From positions 1 through 56,899 of the forward strand of contig DBHR01000046.1 of NCBI GenBank assembly GCA_002296225.1: a stretch of DNA of 56,899 nucleotides. The letters run 5' to 3'. Positions 33,253-42,020 of this stretch are shown piece after piece (position 1 is the stretch's first letter; every line of letters begins with the position of its first letter). Origin of the DNA: Acidobacteria bacterium UBA823 (GTDB taxonomy: Bacteria; Acidobacteriota; Vicinamibacteria; Vicinamibacterales; UBA823). The notes below the pieces were generated by a model. That model saw nothing but the letters and a program-made list of their open reading frames with translations. It was not told the origin of the DNA and did no database searches. Position numbers and translations under genes: made by a program.

Positions 33253-33855
33253 TCAGGACGAGCCTTGGCGTTCGACTTCCAGGGCGCGTACGACGTACTT
33301 GCCAAGGATATCGCATTCCAGGTTTACCGCGGCGCCCTCGCGATAGCCGCCGAACGTTGTGTGCTGCCATGTGTACGGAATGATCTGGACGTCGAACCTT
33401 CGACCACGAAGTTGGGCGACCGTCAGGCTGACACCATCGACCGCGACGGAACCGCGCGGCACTAGATACGCGGCCAGCGAGTCTGGAAACGCGATCGTCA
33501 CTCGGTGACACTCTCCCTCCGGCTGGATCTCCTGAACGCAGCCCGTCGCATCGACGTGGCCCTGGACGAAATGCCCGCCCACAAGAGCGTCTGCTCGCAT
33601 AGGCCGCTCAATATTAACCACTTGGCCAGCCGCCAACGCGCCCAGCGTCGTGACGCGGGCTGTTTCGGGCGAGATTTCGACATCGAACCCACCGTCGCCG
33701 ATGCCCGTAACCGTCAGGCAGACGCCATTGGTCGCAACGCTATCTCCAGGCAATAGCTCACCTGCCAGCGCAGCGTCAACGCGCAGCCGAAACCCCTTGG
33801 CCACGGAGGACATCGCCCGAACCGTTCCGGTAGCCTCAATCATTCCGGTAAACAT
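33253..33855 (-). CDS. ribE: Riboflavin synthase (alpha subunit)
   Basis: Dismutates two 6,7-dimethyl-8-ribityllumazine molecules to riboflavin. Two internally repeated lumazine-binding domains: MFTGMIEATGTV with GDSVATNGVCLTVTG, then GHFVQGHVDATG with GSVAVDGVSLTVA. 200 residues when started at the ATG at 33855, the exact family N-terminus. It overlaps the ribD end by 20 bp. Confidence 0.95.
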   Translation of the reverse strand: MFTGMIEATGTVRAMSSVAKGFRLRVDAALAGELLPGDSVATNGVCLTVTGIGDGGFDVEISPETARVTTLGALAAGQVVNIERPMRADALVGGHFVQGHVDATGCVQEIQPEGECHRVTIAFPDSLAAYLVPRGSVAVDGVSLTVAQLRGRRFDVQIIPYTWQHTTFGGYREGAAVNLECDILGKYVVRALEVERQGSS

Positions 33856-34927
33856 ATCCGTCCGTGCGTTCGTCTGGTCCAACCATCCGAACATCGAGAT
33901 CTTCGAGCGCCTCGGTCACCGTCGAGCGCGTCTCGAACCACCTCACTCCTTTGTCACCGAACGCCAGCGGCGACACGTAAATTCGAACACGATCGACGAC
34001 CCCGGCACGCCACGCCGCGGCATGCAGAGTCGGGCCACCTTCGAGCAACAGCGACGTCACCCCTTCCGAGCCTAGCATCATCAACGCCGACGTCACATCA
34101 TGCACCTGTGCGGGCAGGAGTCGTGCACCATTGGCCTCAAGCGCCGCGGCCCGATCTGGGGAACCGGCTAACGTCACCTTGGTCGTCACGATCACAATCG
34201 GCCCGGCATCTCGAGTTCCGAAAATCGCCGCCGTGGGCGGCACCCGCAAACGGGAATCAAAAATGACACGTGTCAACGGCCGTGCGCGATGGACTGCCCG
34301 AGCGGTTAGTTCAGGATCATCGACGAGCACCGTCTCGGACCCAACGCCAACCGCGTCAAATTCGGCCCGTAGCGAGTGCGAGTCATGGCCAGCCCGCTCA
34401 GCCGTGATGGCACTGCGTACCCCAGGCGCCTCGGCAACGTATCCGTCACGCGTCAAAGCCACCTTCATCATCACGAGTGGGCGACCGCGCTGTGTATGGA
34501 TGAAGAACGGTAGATTCATGCGAGTGGCCTCAGCTTCGCGCACCCCCACCGTCACCGCAATCCCATGCTCCCGAAGAAAGCGGATGCCCTCACCGTGCAC
34601 CTGCGGGTGGGGATCTTCTACACCGATCACGACACGGGCCACGCCTGCTTTGACGATGCGGTCGACGCACGGCCCCGTTCGTCCGGTGTGGCAACACGGC
34701 TCAAGTGTGCTGAAGAGCGTTGCCCCGCGAGCAGCCACTCCGGCAGACCGCAACGCGTGAATTTCGGCGTGCGGCTCACCAGCGCGACGATGGTAGCCGC
34801 TGCCAACAACGACGCCATCGGGAGAGACCACGACTGCGCCGACCAACGGATTCGGACTTGTCAAGCCGCGGCCACGGGCGGCCACATGCAAGGCCCGATC
34901 CATGTAGTCGGCATCATCCAGAAGCAC
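33836..34927 (-). CDS. ribD: Bifunctional pyrimidine deaminase/reductase
   Basis: Performs the second and third steps of riboflavin synthesis. The deaminase domain (about 1-145) has GLTSPNPLVGAVVV, the zinc motif HAEIHAL and TLEPCCHTGRTGPC. The reductase domain follows (about 148-363) with PLVMMKVALTRDGYVA and LLEGGPTLHAAAW. GTG start only a few bases after the ftsY remnant. 363 residues, full length. No FMN riboswitch is visible upstream. Confidence 0.95.
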   Translation of the reverse strand: MLLDDADYMDRALHVAARGRGLTSPNPLVGAVVVSPDGVVVGSGYHRRAGEPHAEIHALRSAGVAARGATLFSTLEPCCHTGRTGPCVDRIVKAGVARVVIGVEDPHPQVHGEGIRFLREHGIAVTVGVREAEATRMNLPFFIHTQRGRPLVMMKVALTRDGYVAEAPGVRSAITAERAGHDSHSLRAEFDAVGVGSETVLVDDPELTARAVHRARPLTRVIFDSRLRVPPTAAIFGTRDAGPIVIVTTKVTLAGSPDRAAALEANGARLLPAQVHDVTSALMMLGSEGVTSLLLEGGPTLHAAAWRAGVVDRVRIYVSPLAFGDKGVRWFETRSTVTEALEDLDVRMVGPDERTDGYVYRND

Positions 34928-34931
34928 CTAC

Positions 34932-35205
34932 TTACCAGCCTTGCTGGAATAGCGTATCGACGTAGTCGACCGCCGCGAACCGCACCAGGTCGTCGATTCG
35001 CTCGCCAACACCGACAAAACAGTCCAATGCCCCAAACTCTCCCACCTCCGTCAACCTCACACCCGCCCTTGCCACCGTGTCTTGCCTCGACAATAGCGGG
35101 CTTGATGCCGTCGGTTTGCACGGCCTCCGACCCGCGGCCGACACGGCCCCCCGAACGTCGCATTATCAGGACCAGTAACACGTCGGCAGGTCTATTTCGT
35201 GTCAG
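34932..35205 (-). pseudogene. ftsY: Decayed 3' fragment of ftsY
   Basis: Between gpsA and ribD the minus strand encodes pieces of the SRP receptor C-terminus in shifting frames. First RPADVLLVL, then (another frame) EAVQTDGI, then a continuous stretch LSRQDTVARAGV, running through EVGEFGALDCFVGVGERIDD and ending AAVDYVDTLFQQGW and a stop. This parallels normal FtsY: PADVLLVLDATTGQ, EAVGVDGI, LTKLDGTARGGV, RFVGVGERIDDL, FVDALF. The TKLD GTPase motif has become SRQD, and at least two frameshifts are needed. It begins right at the gpsA stop, so the 5' two-thirds of the gene are gone. A working ftsY must exist elsewhere. Confidence 0.8.
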
Positions 35206-36199
35206 CCTCAACCCGCTGGCGTCTAAGCATCAGCGTCTCGACCGCCACCAGGGGAGCCACGCGGCCGGCCATGACTTCGGCCATCTGCCAGGCAATCGGT
35301 AGTTCAACACCGCACTCCTTACCGAGCGCGAGTGCTGCACCCGTAGTCTGCACACCCTCGGCGACCATTTTCATGTCGGCTAGGATGGCGTCGAGCGAAC
35401 GTCCCTTACCGAGCTCAACGCCAACTAGTCGGTTACGGCTGCGGTTACCAGTGCAAGTCAACACGAGATCACCGAGTCCACTCAATCCAGCCAACGTCTG
35501 AGGACGGCCGCCGACGGCACACGCCACGCGCGTCATCTCGGCTAAACCCCGCGTGATCAGACCAGCCAAAGCGTTGCACCCGAGACCAAGCGATTCGACC
35601 ACCCCTGCCGCGATCGCTATTACATTCTTGAGCGCGCCACCCAGTTCCACGCCAATGACATCGTCGCTCGCGTACAGCCTGAAGTACTTGGACCGGAACT
35701 CATCCTGAACCAGCTTGAGCACGGCTGGCTGAGCCGACGCAACGAGCACCGCCGTGGGGAGTTCGCGCGCTACCTCAACCGCAAAGCTCGGACCCGACAG
35801 CACCGCCACGGAACTTGCGGCCCCCAACTCCTCCTCGATCACCTGTGACATCCGTAACATTGTGTCAGGCTCGAGCCCCTTCGCAGCACTCACAATCGGC
35901 ACGCCCGGAGGCAGAAACCCACTCGCTAGCCGGATGACTGCACGGGCACCGTGCGACGGCACCGCTGCGACGACACACGTGGAAGCTTCCAGCGCTTGTT
36001 CCAGTGACGCAGTCGGAAGGACTGACGCTGGCAGCTCCACATCCGGCAAGTACGTGCGGTTCATCCGAAGCTCGGCCATCGAGGCAACGAGTTGCAAATC
36101 TCGCGCCCAAAGCTGCACGTCGTGCCCCACACGGCCAAGTTGGATTGCCAGCGCCGTTCCCCAGCTTCCCGCTCCGAGTACGGTAACCCGATGCGCCAT
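35192..36199 (-). CDS. gpsA: Glycerol-3-phosphate dehydrogenase [NAD(P)+]
   Basis: Makes sn-glycerol 3-phosphate for phospholipids. Rossmann loop GAGSWGTALAIQLG at residues 8-21, VSAAKGLEPDT, the Lys-containing ELGGALKNVIAIAAGV at about 188, and GLSGLGDLVLTCTGNRSRN. 335 residues, typical. Follows plsY by 23 bp; both supply acyl-glycerol phosphate, so the pairing is functional. Confidence 0.96.
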   Translation of the reverse strand: MAHRVTVLGAGSWGTALAIQLGRVGHDVQLWARDLQLVASMAELRMNRTYLPDVELPASVLPTASLEQALEASTCVVAAVPSHGARAVIRLASGFLPPGVPIVSAAKGLEPDTMLRMSQVIEEELGAASSVAVLSGPSFAVEVARELPTAVLVASAQPAVLKLVQDEFRSKYFRLYASDDVIGVELGGALKNVIAIAAGVVESLGLGCNALAGLITRGLAEMTRVACAVGGRPQTLAGLSGLGDLVLTCTGNRSRNRLVGVELGKGRSLDAILADMKMVAEGVQTTGAALALGKECGVELPIAWQMAEVMAGRVAPLVAVETLMLRRQRVEADTK

Positions 36200-36222
36200 C
36201 GTTTTCGAATATCCTCTCGTCG

Positions 36223-36807
36223 TCAGAAACGCCGTTCAGTCCCCACACCTAGCCGAGCCAAATTACTTCGGTGTCGAAAAAGGATTAACGCCGTTACGGC
36301 AGAGGCACCGATCACTGTCGGCGACGGTGCTGACATCAGGTACACCAATGGAACGAGCAGCAACGAGGCCGAGATCGAGCCCATCGAAACGTACCGCGTG
36401 CGCCAAGCGACCACAAGGAACGTAACGGCGGCCACTGCCGTTGCCGCAGGCGACAACACACCAAAAACACCACCGGCTGTCGCCACGCCCTTGCCACCAT
36501 TAAATCTCAGCCACACGGGGTAAACGTGGCCAATGATGGTGGCTATGCCGGCCGCAGCGCGCACATGATCGTCCCCGCCTAGCTTCCCCGCCAATAATAC
36601 GATCGCGCAGCCTTTTGCGACATCGAGGGCTATCACGGCCATGCCGACCGAGGGTCGCGTCGACCGGAAAACGTTGGCAGATCCAACGTTCCCGCTTCCT
36701 ACGTCACGTACATCGACGCCGGTCAAGCGCCTTGGCACGAGCAAGGCGAAGGGAACTGACCCAACGAGGTAACCGAGCACCATCAGCCACACATCCATCG
36801 TCGTCAT
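36223..36807 (-). CDS. plsY: Acyl-phosphate:glycerol-3-phosphate acyltransferase
   Basis: Integral membrane enzyme transferring an acyl group from acyl-phosphate to glycerol 3-phosphate. Conserved loops GYLVGSVPFALLV, GSGNVGSANVFR (phosphate site), HVYPVWLRFNGGKGVAT and the final ILFRHRSNLARL. About five membrane helices, 194 residues. Start at the ATG overlapping the thpR stop (ATGA); an ATG three codons on is possible. Confidence 0.95.
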   Translation of the reverse strand: MTTMDVWLMVLGYLVGSVPFALLVPRRLTGVDVRDVGSGNVGSANVFRSTRPSVGMAVIALDVAKGCAIVLLAGKLGGDDHVRAAAGIATIIGHVYPVWLRFNGGKGVATAGGVFGVLSPAATAVAAVTFLVVAWRTRYVSMGSISASLLLVPLVYLMSAPSPTVIGASAVTALILFRHRSNLARLGVGTERRF

Positions 36808-37409
36808 GAGGTAATGCCAGCACGCCACGTACCGACCGCTTGCGGCACGTAGGACGGCCCCGACGGCGTCACACGGCTCTCATAGAGGATGACATCCGTC
36901 GCGCGCCATCGCACAGCCTTCACCTTGACCGCCTCAAGGGCTTCGCGAATCATCCTTCCGCAAGCCGCAGCACGCCGGACCCGTCCGACCGTAACGTGCG
37001 GGACAAATCGCACCTGATTCTCGCCAACGCCGGCTGTGCGTAGTCGCTCGTCGAGTTCCAAGGTCAACGGGTCGAACCCTGACGACCGGTCGCACACACC
37101 TACCCACATCACCCGGGGCGTGCCAGACGGCGGAAACGTACCAGGTGCCGCCAGCTTCAGGTCGAACATTCCAGCCAACCAAGGCCTGACCCACGACGTC
37201 CGCAGCCGACGCATCACGCCCACCTCCACATCCCCGAGAAATCGAACGGTGACATGAAGGTTCCACGGACGCACCCATGAGACCCTGGCTCCTCCAGCAG
37301 CTACGAGCCGCTCCGCGATCGCCGCGGTCGTTGTCGTCACCGCCCGCCGCACGGTCTCATCAAAGTTGACCGCTGCGAACAGACGAACTGAAGACGCGCC
37401 ATCAACCAT
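36804..37409 (-). CDS. thpR: RNA 2',3'-cyclic phosphodiesterase (2H family)
   Basis: Former 2'-5' RNA ligase family. Two catalytic HxTx motifs are visible: HVTVRFLGDVE at about 53 and HVTVGRVRR at about 140, with VRLFAAVNF at the N-terminus. 201 residues. Overlaps cinA by 8 bp and plsY by 4 bp. cinA-thpR is a common pair. Confidence 0.93.
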   Translation of the reverse strand: MVDGASSVRLFAAVNFDETVRRAVTTTTAAIAERLVAAGGARVSWVRPWNLHVTVRFLGDVEVGVMRRLRTSWVRPWLAGMFDLKLAAPGTFPPSGTPRVMWVGVCDRSSGFDPLTLELDERLRTAGVGENQVRFVPHVTVGRVRRAAACGRMIREALEAVKVKAVRWRATDVILYESRVTPSGPSYVPQAVGTWRAGITS

Positions 37410-38673
37410 GAGCGTCTAGCATTCGGCGGAGCATGTCGAGTGCCGCCTGCGAAGCTTGACGTTTAACGACATCCCGGTCCCCGCTGAACGTGAAAGTCCT
37501 TACCCGCTCGCCCGCGGCTCCGGTCACAGCAACGCACACCGTCCCAACCGGTTTAGCGTCGGTCCCACCGGTAGGGCCCGCAGTTCCGGTAACGCCGACG
37601 CCGATTTCGGCCGCGGCCCGAATTGCCACGCCGGAGGCCATGGCTAGTGCGACCGGCTCGCTAACCGCACCATGCACCTCAATGAGGGATGTCGGCACAT
37701 TCAAAAAATCAGTCTTTGCCGCATTGGCATATGTCACGACGCCTAAATCAAAATACGTCGAGCTACCGGGTATGTCGGTCAGGCGAGACGCCACAAGCCC
37801 GCCCGTGCATGACTCGGCCAGCGCAACACGCCAGCTAAGAGCGCGAAGTCGGTCGCCGACGACCCGCTCGAGCGGAAGACCAACAGTGGTATACACGTCA
37901 CAACCGAGCACCGCGACGAGCTCTTCGACGGCCAGGTCAAGAGCCGCCTCGGCCTCCGGCATGCTGGAGACCCGTGTCGACAGGTGCAACTCGACCTGGC
38001 CCGGACCCGCCAAGATCGTCGCCTTCACGACCTGGGCACGTTGCCGCCAACGTGCATAAACCGGCTGTACGCGTTCTTCAACATGCGATTCGGTGGAACC
38101 GGCCACCGCGACAACACGACGCGCAAGATGGGACCCCGACGTCAATGGCGCGAGTCGCTCCCGAACGGGCCCATCAACCATAGGTTTTAGTTCCCGTGGC
38201 GGTCCAGGTAATGCAACGACGACCTGCTTCCGCCACTCCACCCAGAGACCAGGCGCCGTCCCGCGGGCGTTTGGGATTAACTCCGCACCACGCGGCACAA
38301 GCGCCTGCCGGCGGTTGATCCGGGGCATCCCGAGACCGCGGGCCGAAAATCGCTTCTGAATCACCTCGACAATCTCTCGCTGTTCGACGAGTGGCATGCC
38401 AAGGACTTGAGCAAGCACGTCGCGTGTGACGTCGTCGTCGGTCGGCCCCAATCCACCCGTCAGCACCACAAGGTCGGCATCATCGAGACTGCGCTCAAGC
38501 CCTCTAGCTAACCTCTTTCGATCATCGCCAACGATCAATTTACCTCGCACCTCAATCGCCAACTCGTTCAATCGCGCGGTCAAAAACACGGAGTTTGTGT
38601 CCGCACGGTAAGGCGTCAGCAGCTCGCTACCGACAGCGATGATAGCCGCAGTATCGATAACAGTTGCGTTCAT
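37402..38673 (-). CDS. cinA: CinA: competence/damage-inducible protein with NMN amidohydrolase domain
   Basis: N-terminal MoCF-like domain (IIAVGSELLTPYRADTNS, LTGGLGPTDDDVTRDVLA; COG1058, ADP-ribose pyrophosphatase in some species) and C-terminal PncC domain (about 265-420: VALAESCTGGLVASRLTDIPG, GVTGTAGPTGG) that deamidates nicotinamide mononucleotide. 423 residues from the ATG at 38673; a TTG at 38682 overlapping pgpA is an alternative start. In the pgpA-cinA-thpR-plsY-gpsA run. Confidence 0.94.
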   Translation of the reverse strand: MNATVIDTAAIIAVGSELLTPYRADTNSVFLTARLNELAIEVRGKLIVGDDRKRLARGLERSLDDADLVVLTGGLGPTDDDVTRDVLAQVLGMPLVEQREIVEVIQKRFSARGLGMPRINRRQALVPRGAELIPNARGTAPGLWVEWRKQVVVALPGPPRELKPMVDGPVRERLAPLTSGSHLARRVVAVAGSTESHVEERVQPVYARWRQRAQVVKATILAGPGQVELHLSTRVSSMPEAEAALDLAVEELVAVLGCDVYTTVGLPLERVVGDRLRALSWRVALAESCTGGLVASRLTDIPGSSTYFDLGVVTYANAAKTDFLNVPTSLIEVHGAVSEPVALAMASGVAIRAAAEIGVGVTGTAGPTGGTDAKPVGTVCVAVTGAAGERVRTFTFSGDRDVVKRQASQAALDMLRRMLDAHG

Positions 38674-38678
38674 GCGCC

Positions 38679-39134
38679 TCAAGAGTTGAGCAGCCAGATA
38701 CCACTACGTAACAACGCGTGCGCGTACAGACCGGCTACCACATCGTCGGCCATTACCCCCCACCCGCCAGGCAGCCGTTCACAAGCTCTCGCGGGGTATG
38801 GTTTAACGATGTCGAACGCTCGAAACAGGACAAAGCCGACCAGTATCATGCCTGCGTTGATCGTTAGGAACGAAACGGTCAGCAACATCCCAACAACCTC
38901 ATCAATGACGATGATTCCGGGGTCGGTTCGACCAACGTGCCGTTCGGTAACCGATGCCGACCACACGCCAGCAAACATCAACCCGGTGATCATAGTGGCT
39001 TCACCGAGGGGCGACCCGATCGCGCGGATACCTGCGAACACCCCTAGACCTAGGACGGAACCGATCGTACCAGGCGCCACCGGTACGTATCCGCAATAAA
39101 GACCAGTCGCAACTGCGACGGCGAGGTGGGTCAC
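38679..39134 (-). CDS. pgpA: Phosphatidylglycerophosphatase A
   Basis: Membrane phosphatase giving phosphatidylglycerol. Conserved GLYCGYVPVAPGTIGSVLG, the acidic site IIVIDEVVGMLL, FRAFDIVKPYPARACERLPGG and GVMADDVVAGLYA. 151 residues, three or four membrane segments. GTG start with GGAG nine bases upstream. First gene of the lipid/cinA run. Confidence 0.94.
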   Translation of the reverse strand: MTHLAVAVATGLYCGYVPVAPGTIGSVLGLGVFAGIRAIGSPLGEATMITGLMFAGVWSASVTERHVGRTDPGIIVIDEVVGMLLTVSFLTINAGMILVGFVLFRAFDIVKPYPARACERLPGGWGVMADDVVAGLYAHALLRSGIWLLNS

Positions 39135-39242
39135 GATGCGAGACTCCAGGTATCCACGTTCCGCTCGATTCTAGCGGCCGACGAGCCCCCCGCCCATGGA
39201 AGCGCCGCTCCCCCGGAGAGCCTGAACCGTCTACTAGAACCT

Positions 39243-39998
39243 TCAGGATACCTTGACGACACGTGTCTCGGCGAGGCGGTCGTGCAGTGCACGCCGATGG
39301 CGGTCGCCGAACTGGACGATGAACCCGAGTCCGAGTGGTAGAACGGAGAGTAGAAAGGCCATCGCCCGCAGCACAGCCTTACTCGAACTGACTGGTTCGC
39401 CGCCAGCACTCACGACCTTAAGCCGACAGGCCATTTTTCCGATGGTCTGTCCGCCAACCGCCGTAAACGCCACGAGGTATCCCCCATCGAATAGCAGGAG
39501 AAAGCCCGCGATCGGCGCCAGAGGCAACGCCACCCACTCGGACATGGTCAACCCGCACAGTCGAAGCGTGAGCAGCATGACGGCGCCATTGACGGCACCG
39601 AGCAGCATAACGTCAATCAGCCCCGCAAGTATCCGCCCGAGGCTTGGAGCCAGAACAGCCCCTGGCGGATTGCGCGACGCGGTCGGCCAACAATCGCTCG
39701 ATGAGAGCGGGACCGACTGAAGAGTAGCTGGTTCCACACCGACCGCTAGGCGAGTCGCCTGATCCGGAAATAGCGGTAGCTCCACGTCGTCGACCGATAA
39801 TACATCGCGCGCCGGGCCAACCGCCGCGCCGCCATCTCGCAAAGTCACATCAACCATCGGACCCAGCGACTCGTTACCCATCCGAACCGGTAGGTCTGGC
39901 TTTATGACCTCACCGGCTGCCACCGCGACATCGTATCCGCAGCCCCCACATTGCTCAGCGACGTCGAACCCGGTGCAGCCACACTTCGGACATCTCAT
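39243..39998 (-). CDS. Zinc-ribbon and RDD-domain membrane protein
   Basis: 251 residues. An N-terminal zinc ribbon (MRCPKCG and CGGCGYD, residues 1-22), then a variable 100-residue cytoplasmic stretch, then an RDD domain with three membrane segments (about 120-245): LGRILAGLIDVMLLGAVNG carries the R and D of the first motif, and TIGKMACRLKVV and RRALHDRLAETRVV are typical endings. The role of RDD proteins is generally unknown; transport has been shown for a few. Downstream of nrdR. Confidence 0.82.
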   Translation of the reverse strand: MRCPKCGCTGFDVAEQCGGCGYDVAVAAGEVIKPDLPVRMGNESLGPMVDVTLRDGGAAVGPARDVLSVDDVELPLFPDQATRLAVGVEPATLQSVPLSSSDCWPTASRNPPGAVLAPSLGRILAGLIDVMLLGAVNGAVMLLTLRLCGLTMSEWVALPLAPIAGFLLLFDGGYLVAFTAVGGQTIGKMACRLKVVSAGGEPVSSSKAVLRAMAFLLSVLPLGLGFIVQFGDRHRRALHDRLAETRVVKVS

Positions 39999-40025
39999 CT
40001 CACCGGAAGTTGGGTACAGTTGAGG

Positions 40026-40199
40026 TTAGGGGGTCGTTGCACAATCACAACCAGGGCGCGCCATCGCAGGTCTTTCTTGCAACCAGTCCTCAGCCCGACG
40101 GCACGACTCTTCAAGTATCAGGACTGCAGATTCGACATCGAGGGAGTGACCCTGCTCGCAAATGGCCCAACCAAGCTTACTGCACCGCTTCTTCAACAC
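40026..40199 (-). CDS. Possible 57-residue Cys-containing ORF between nrdR and the RDD gene
   Basis: GTG-started frame filling most of the 229 bp gap: MLKKRCSKLGWAICEQGHSL, then a helical stretch (VESAVLILEESCRRAEDWL) and a Cys-Asp-Cys tail ending before a TAA. Five cysteines. No good ribosome-binding site and no family recognised. Same strand and spacing as an operon member. Confidence 0.3.
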   Translation of the reverse strand: MLKKRCSKLGWAICEQGHSLDVESAVLILEESCRRAEDWLQERPAMARPGCDCATTP

Positions 40200-40227
40200 A
40201 CGGAGAGTTCGCCAAAGCCGATCACCT

Positions 40228-40677
40228 CTACTCCTGGAGATCGCTCAGTTCATCCATGAAGTCTCCGATGTCGCGAAACTGGCGGTACACCGAGGCAAAG
40301 CGAACATAGGCAACCTTATCAAGGTGCTTGAGTTTCTGCATCACCAACGTGCCGACCTCCTGGGTGGAAATCTCCTTCTCAGGCCGCTCTTGCAGCGTCG
40401 CCTCAACGCGTTCCGCGACGACCTCAAGCTCGGCCACTGGTACGGGACGCTTCTGGCACGCCGCGACCATTCCGGCAAGGACCTTTTGCCGATCGAATCG
40501 TTCACGGCTGCCATCTTTCTTGACCACCATGTAAGGAATTTCGTCGATTCGCTCGTAACTCGTAAAGCGCCGGCCGCAATCCAGGCATTCACGCCGGCGG
40601 CGGACAGAAGCACCGTCCGCTCGTTCTCGCGAATCAACGACCTTATCCCGTAGATGGCCACAAAATGGGCACTTCAC
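40228..40677 (-). CDS. nrdR: Transcriptional repressor NrdR
   Basis: Nucleotide-sensing repressor of ribonucleotide reductase genes. Zinc ribbon CPFCG and ECLDCGRRFTSYER (residues 3-47) followed by an ATP-cone (about 48-138, VVKKDGSRERFDRQKVLAGM). 149 residues, standard. The GTG start overlaps the upstream membrane protein gene by 4 bp. No nrd structural gene is in the window. Confidence 0.96.
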   Translation of the reverse strand: MKCPFCGHLRDKVVDSRERADGASVRRRRECLDCGRRFTSYERIDEIPYMVVKKDGSRERFDRQKVLAGMVAACQKRPVPVAELEVVAERVEATLQERPEKEISTQEVGTLVMQKLKHLDKVAYVRFASVYRQFRDIGDFMDELSDLQE

Positions 40678-41741
40678 GACGTTCCCCCATCGTGTCTCCC
40701 ACCATTTAGAATCGCCGGCGCCTCCGGCAGCACATCCTTTGAAGCGGCCCGGCGCATCACAGCAATGGTCATGCCTTCGGGGATGAAGAGTACTAAGCTG
40801 ACCAGCGCCACGGGTACAAACGATATCGCATGCAACACAATCGCCGCCGCTGCAGCTTTATCAGGCTGCGCCGCGTAGAACGCCGTTAGCCCGATCTGTA
40901 ATGCGGCGTGAAAACCACCGACAGCGCCCGGGGTGGGAACGGATACCCCCACAACCAGTAAACCGAGCAGCAGGAACGACCCGGTGAAGGGTACTGCGAG
41001 GCGATATGCCGAGACCGCGGTCCAGACACAGAACGCAACCATAACCCAGTGCACGACCGACAGAACCAGCGCACCCGCCAGCACGACAGGTTGCCGCACC
41101 ACCGCGAATCCCGACGAGACCTTCTCGGCAAGCCCATTGACCAGTTCGGCCGCACGCCGTGGCAAGATACGTACTAGAGGCCGTAGGATTCGGTCGAGCA
41201 CCTCGGGCCGGCCAGCGATCAGGAACACCAGCCAGACGGCGACCAACGCTCCCACTGCGCTGACTGCCGCCCCGATCTTGACCGCCTCAAAAACCCGCGG
41301 GTCAGCCCGCTCCAAGCCCGGATCAGACAGTGTCAGGAAGCCGCCGAACAATAGTAGAACCGTAACCAAGTCAAGTAACCGCTCAACGACGATCGTGGAA
41401 AAAGTCGCGGCCGTATTGAATCCCTCTCGCCGTGCTAGCACATAGGGCCTCACCACCTCACCAGGCCTAGCTGGTAGCATCGCCGACAGACCGAATCCGA
41501 TGATCGTTGCCCGAAGCGCATTGCCAAATCTGGCCCTACCAATCGGCCGGAGGAGCATTTGCCAGCGCCACGTGCGCACCACATACAGCGAGGCGGTCGT
41601 TACCAGTGTCAGGAAAAGTAAGCCCGAGTGCCCACCGCGGACCTCACGCCACACCGCTACCAAATCGAGACCGCTGAGGAAAAAAGCCAGCAGCCCGCAA
41701 GAGGCGATGATAATCGCGATAAAACGAAGATATCGGGTCAT
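40674..41741 (-). CDS. Flippase-like membrane protein (LPG synthase TM/UPF0104 family)
   Basis: 355 residues with about eight membrane helices. Family landmarks: LYVVRTWRWQMLLRPIG at about 50, FGLSAMLPARPGEVVRPYVLA at about 83, TIVVERLLDLVTVL at about 117, and PTPGAVGGFHAALQIGLTAF at about 270. Related proteins (YbhN, AglD, MprF membrane half) act on lipids or lipid-linked sugars, but the substrate here is unknown. ATG at 41741 preferred to a TTG one codon earlier. Overlaps nrdR by 4 bp. Confidence 0.85.
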   Translation of the reverse strand: MTRYLRFIAIIIASCGLLAFFLSGLDLVAVWREVRGGHSGLLFLTLVTTASLYVVRTWRWQMLLRPIGRARFGNALRATIIGFGLSAMLPARPGEVVRPYVLARREGFNTAATFSTIVVERLLDLVTVLLLFGGFLTLSDPGLERADPRVFEAVKIGAAVSAVGALVAVWLVFLIAGRPEVLDRILRPLVRILPRRAAELVNGLAEKVSSGFAVVRQPVVLAGALVLSVVHWVMVAFCVWTAVSAYRLAVPFTGSFLLLGLLVVGVSVPTPGAVGGFHAALQIGLTAFYAAQPDKAAAAAIVLHAISFVPVALVSLVLFIPEGMTIAVMRRAASKDVLPEAPAILNGGRHDGGTS

Positions 41742-42008
41742 CAAGCCGATTCAAGACTTCCACGCAGCTAGCGGCGGAACTCAGACGGCAGCTACTATAC
41801 CCATCTCGCCAAATCTATGGAAGCTTGACAGTTATCACCCTTGAGATCAGCCAGCTGGCCGCCACCTCGCCCGCCGCTAGCCAACTAGAGCGAGGAATGA
41901 TCGATTCGGCAGGCAGTCTGGGAACCTACGTCTCACAACACTACATTTTCGGTCTTGCTGCCACCAGCGATCGTCGTTAAGCTTATGCTTCTTTCATCAA
42001 AAGTAGAC

Positions 42009-42014
42009 TATACG
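42009..42014 (+). promoter_or_regulatory. Possible -10 box immediately before purC
   Basis: TATACG ends six bases before the GTG at 42021, the same geometry as the kdsA and GHMP-kinase starts. No strong -35 box. The alternative is a longer purC frame from 41985 or 41955. Confidence 0.3.
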
Positions 42015-42020
42015 AGAGCC

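Noticed and set aside
34928..35191. Possible FMN riboswitch upstream of ribD
   Set aside because: The space is taken by the ftsY fossil and the conserved RFN blocks are not visible.
34861..35211. 116-codon minus frame between gpsA and ribD
   Set aside because: It is one frame through the ftsY remnant and then runs into ribD out of frame; not a separate gene.
40010..40309. 99-codon plus frame near nrdR
   Set aside because: Antisense to the nrdR end and the 57-codon frame; no recognisable features.
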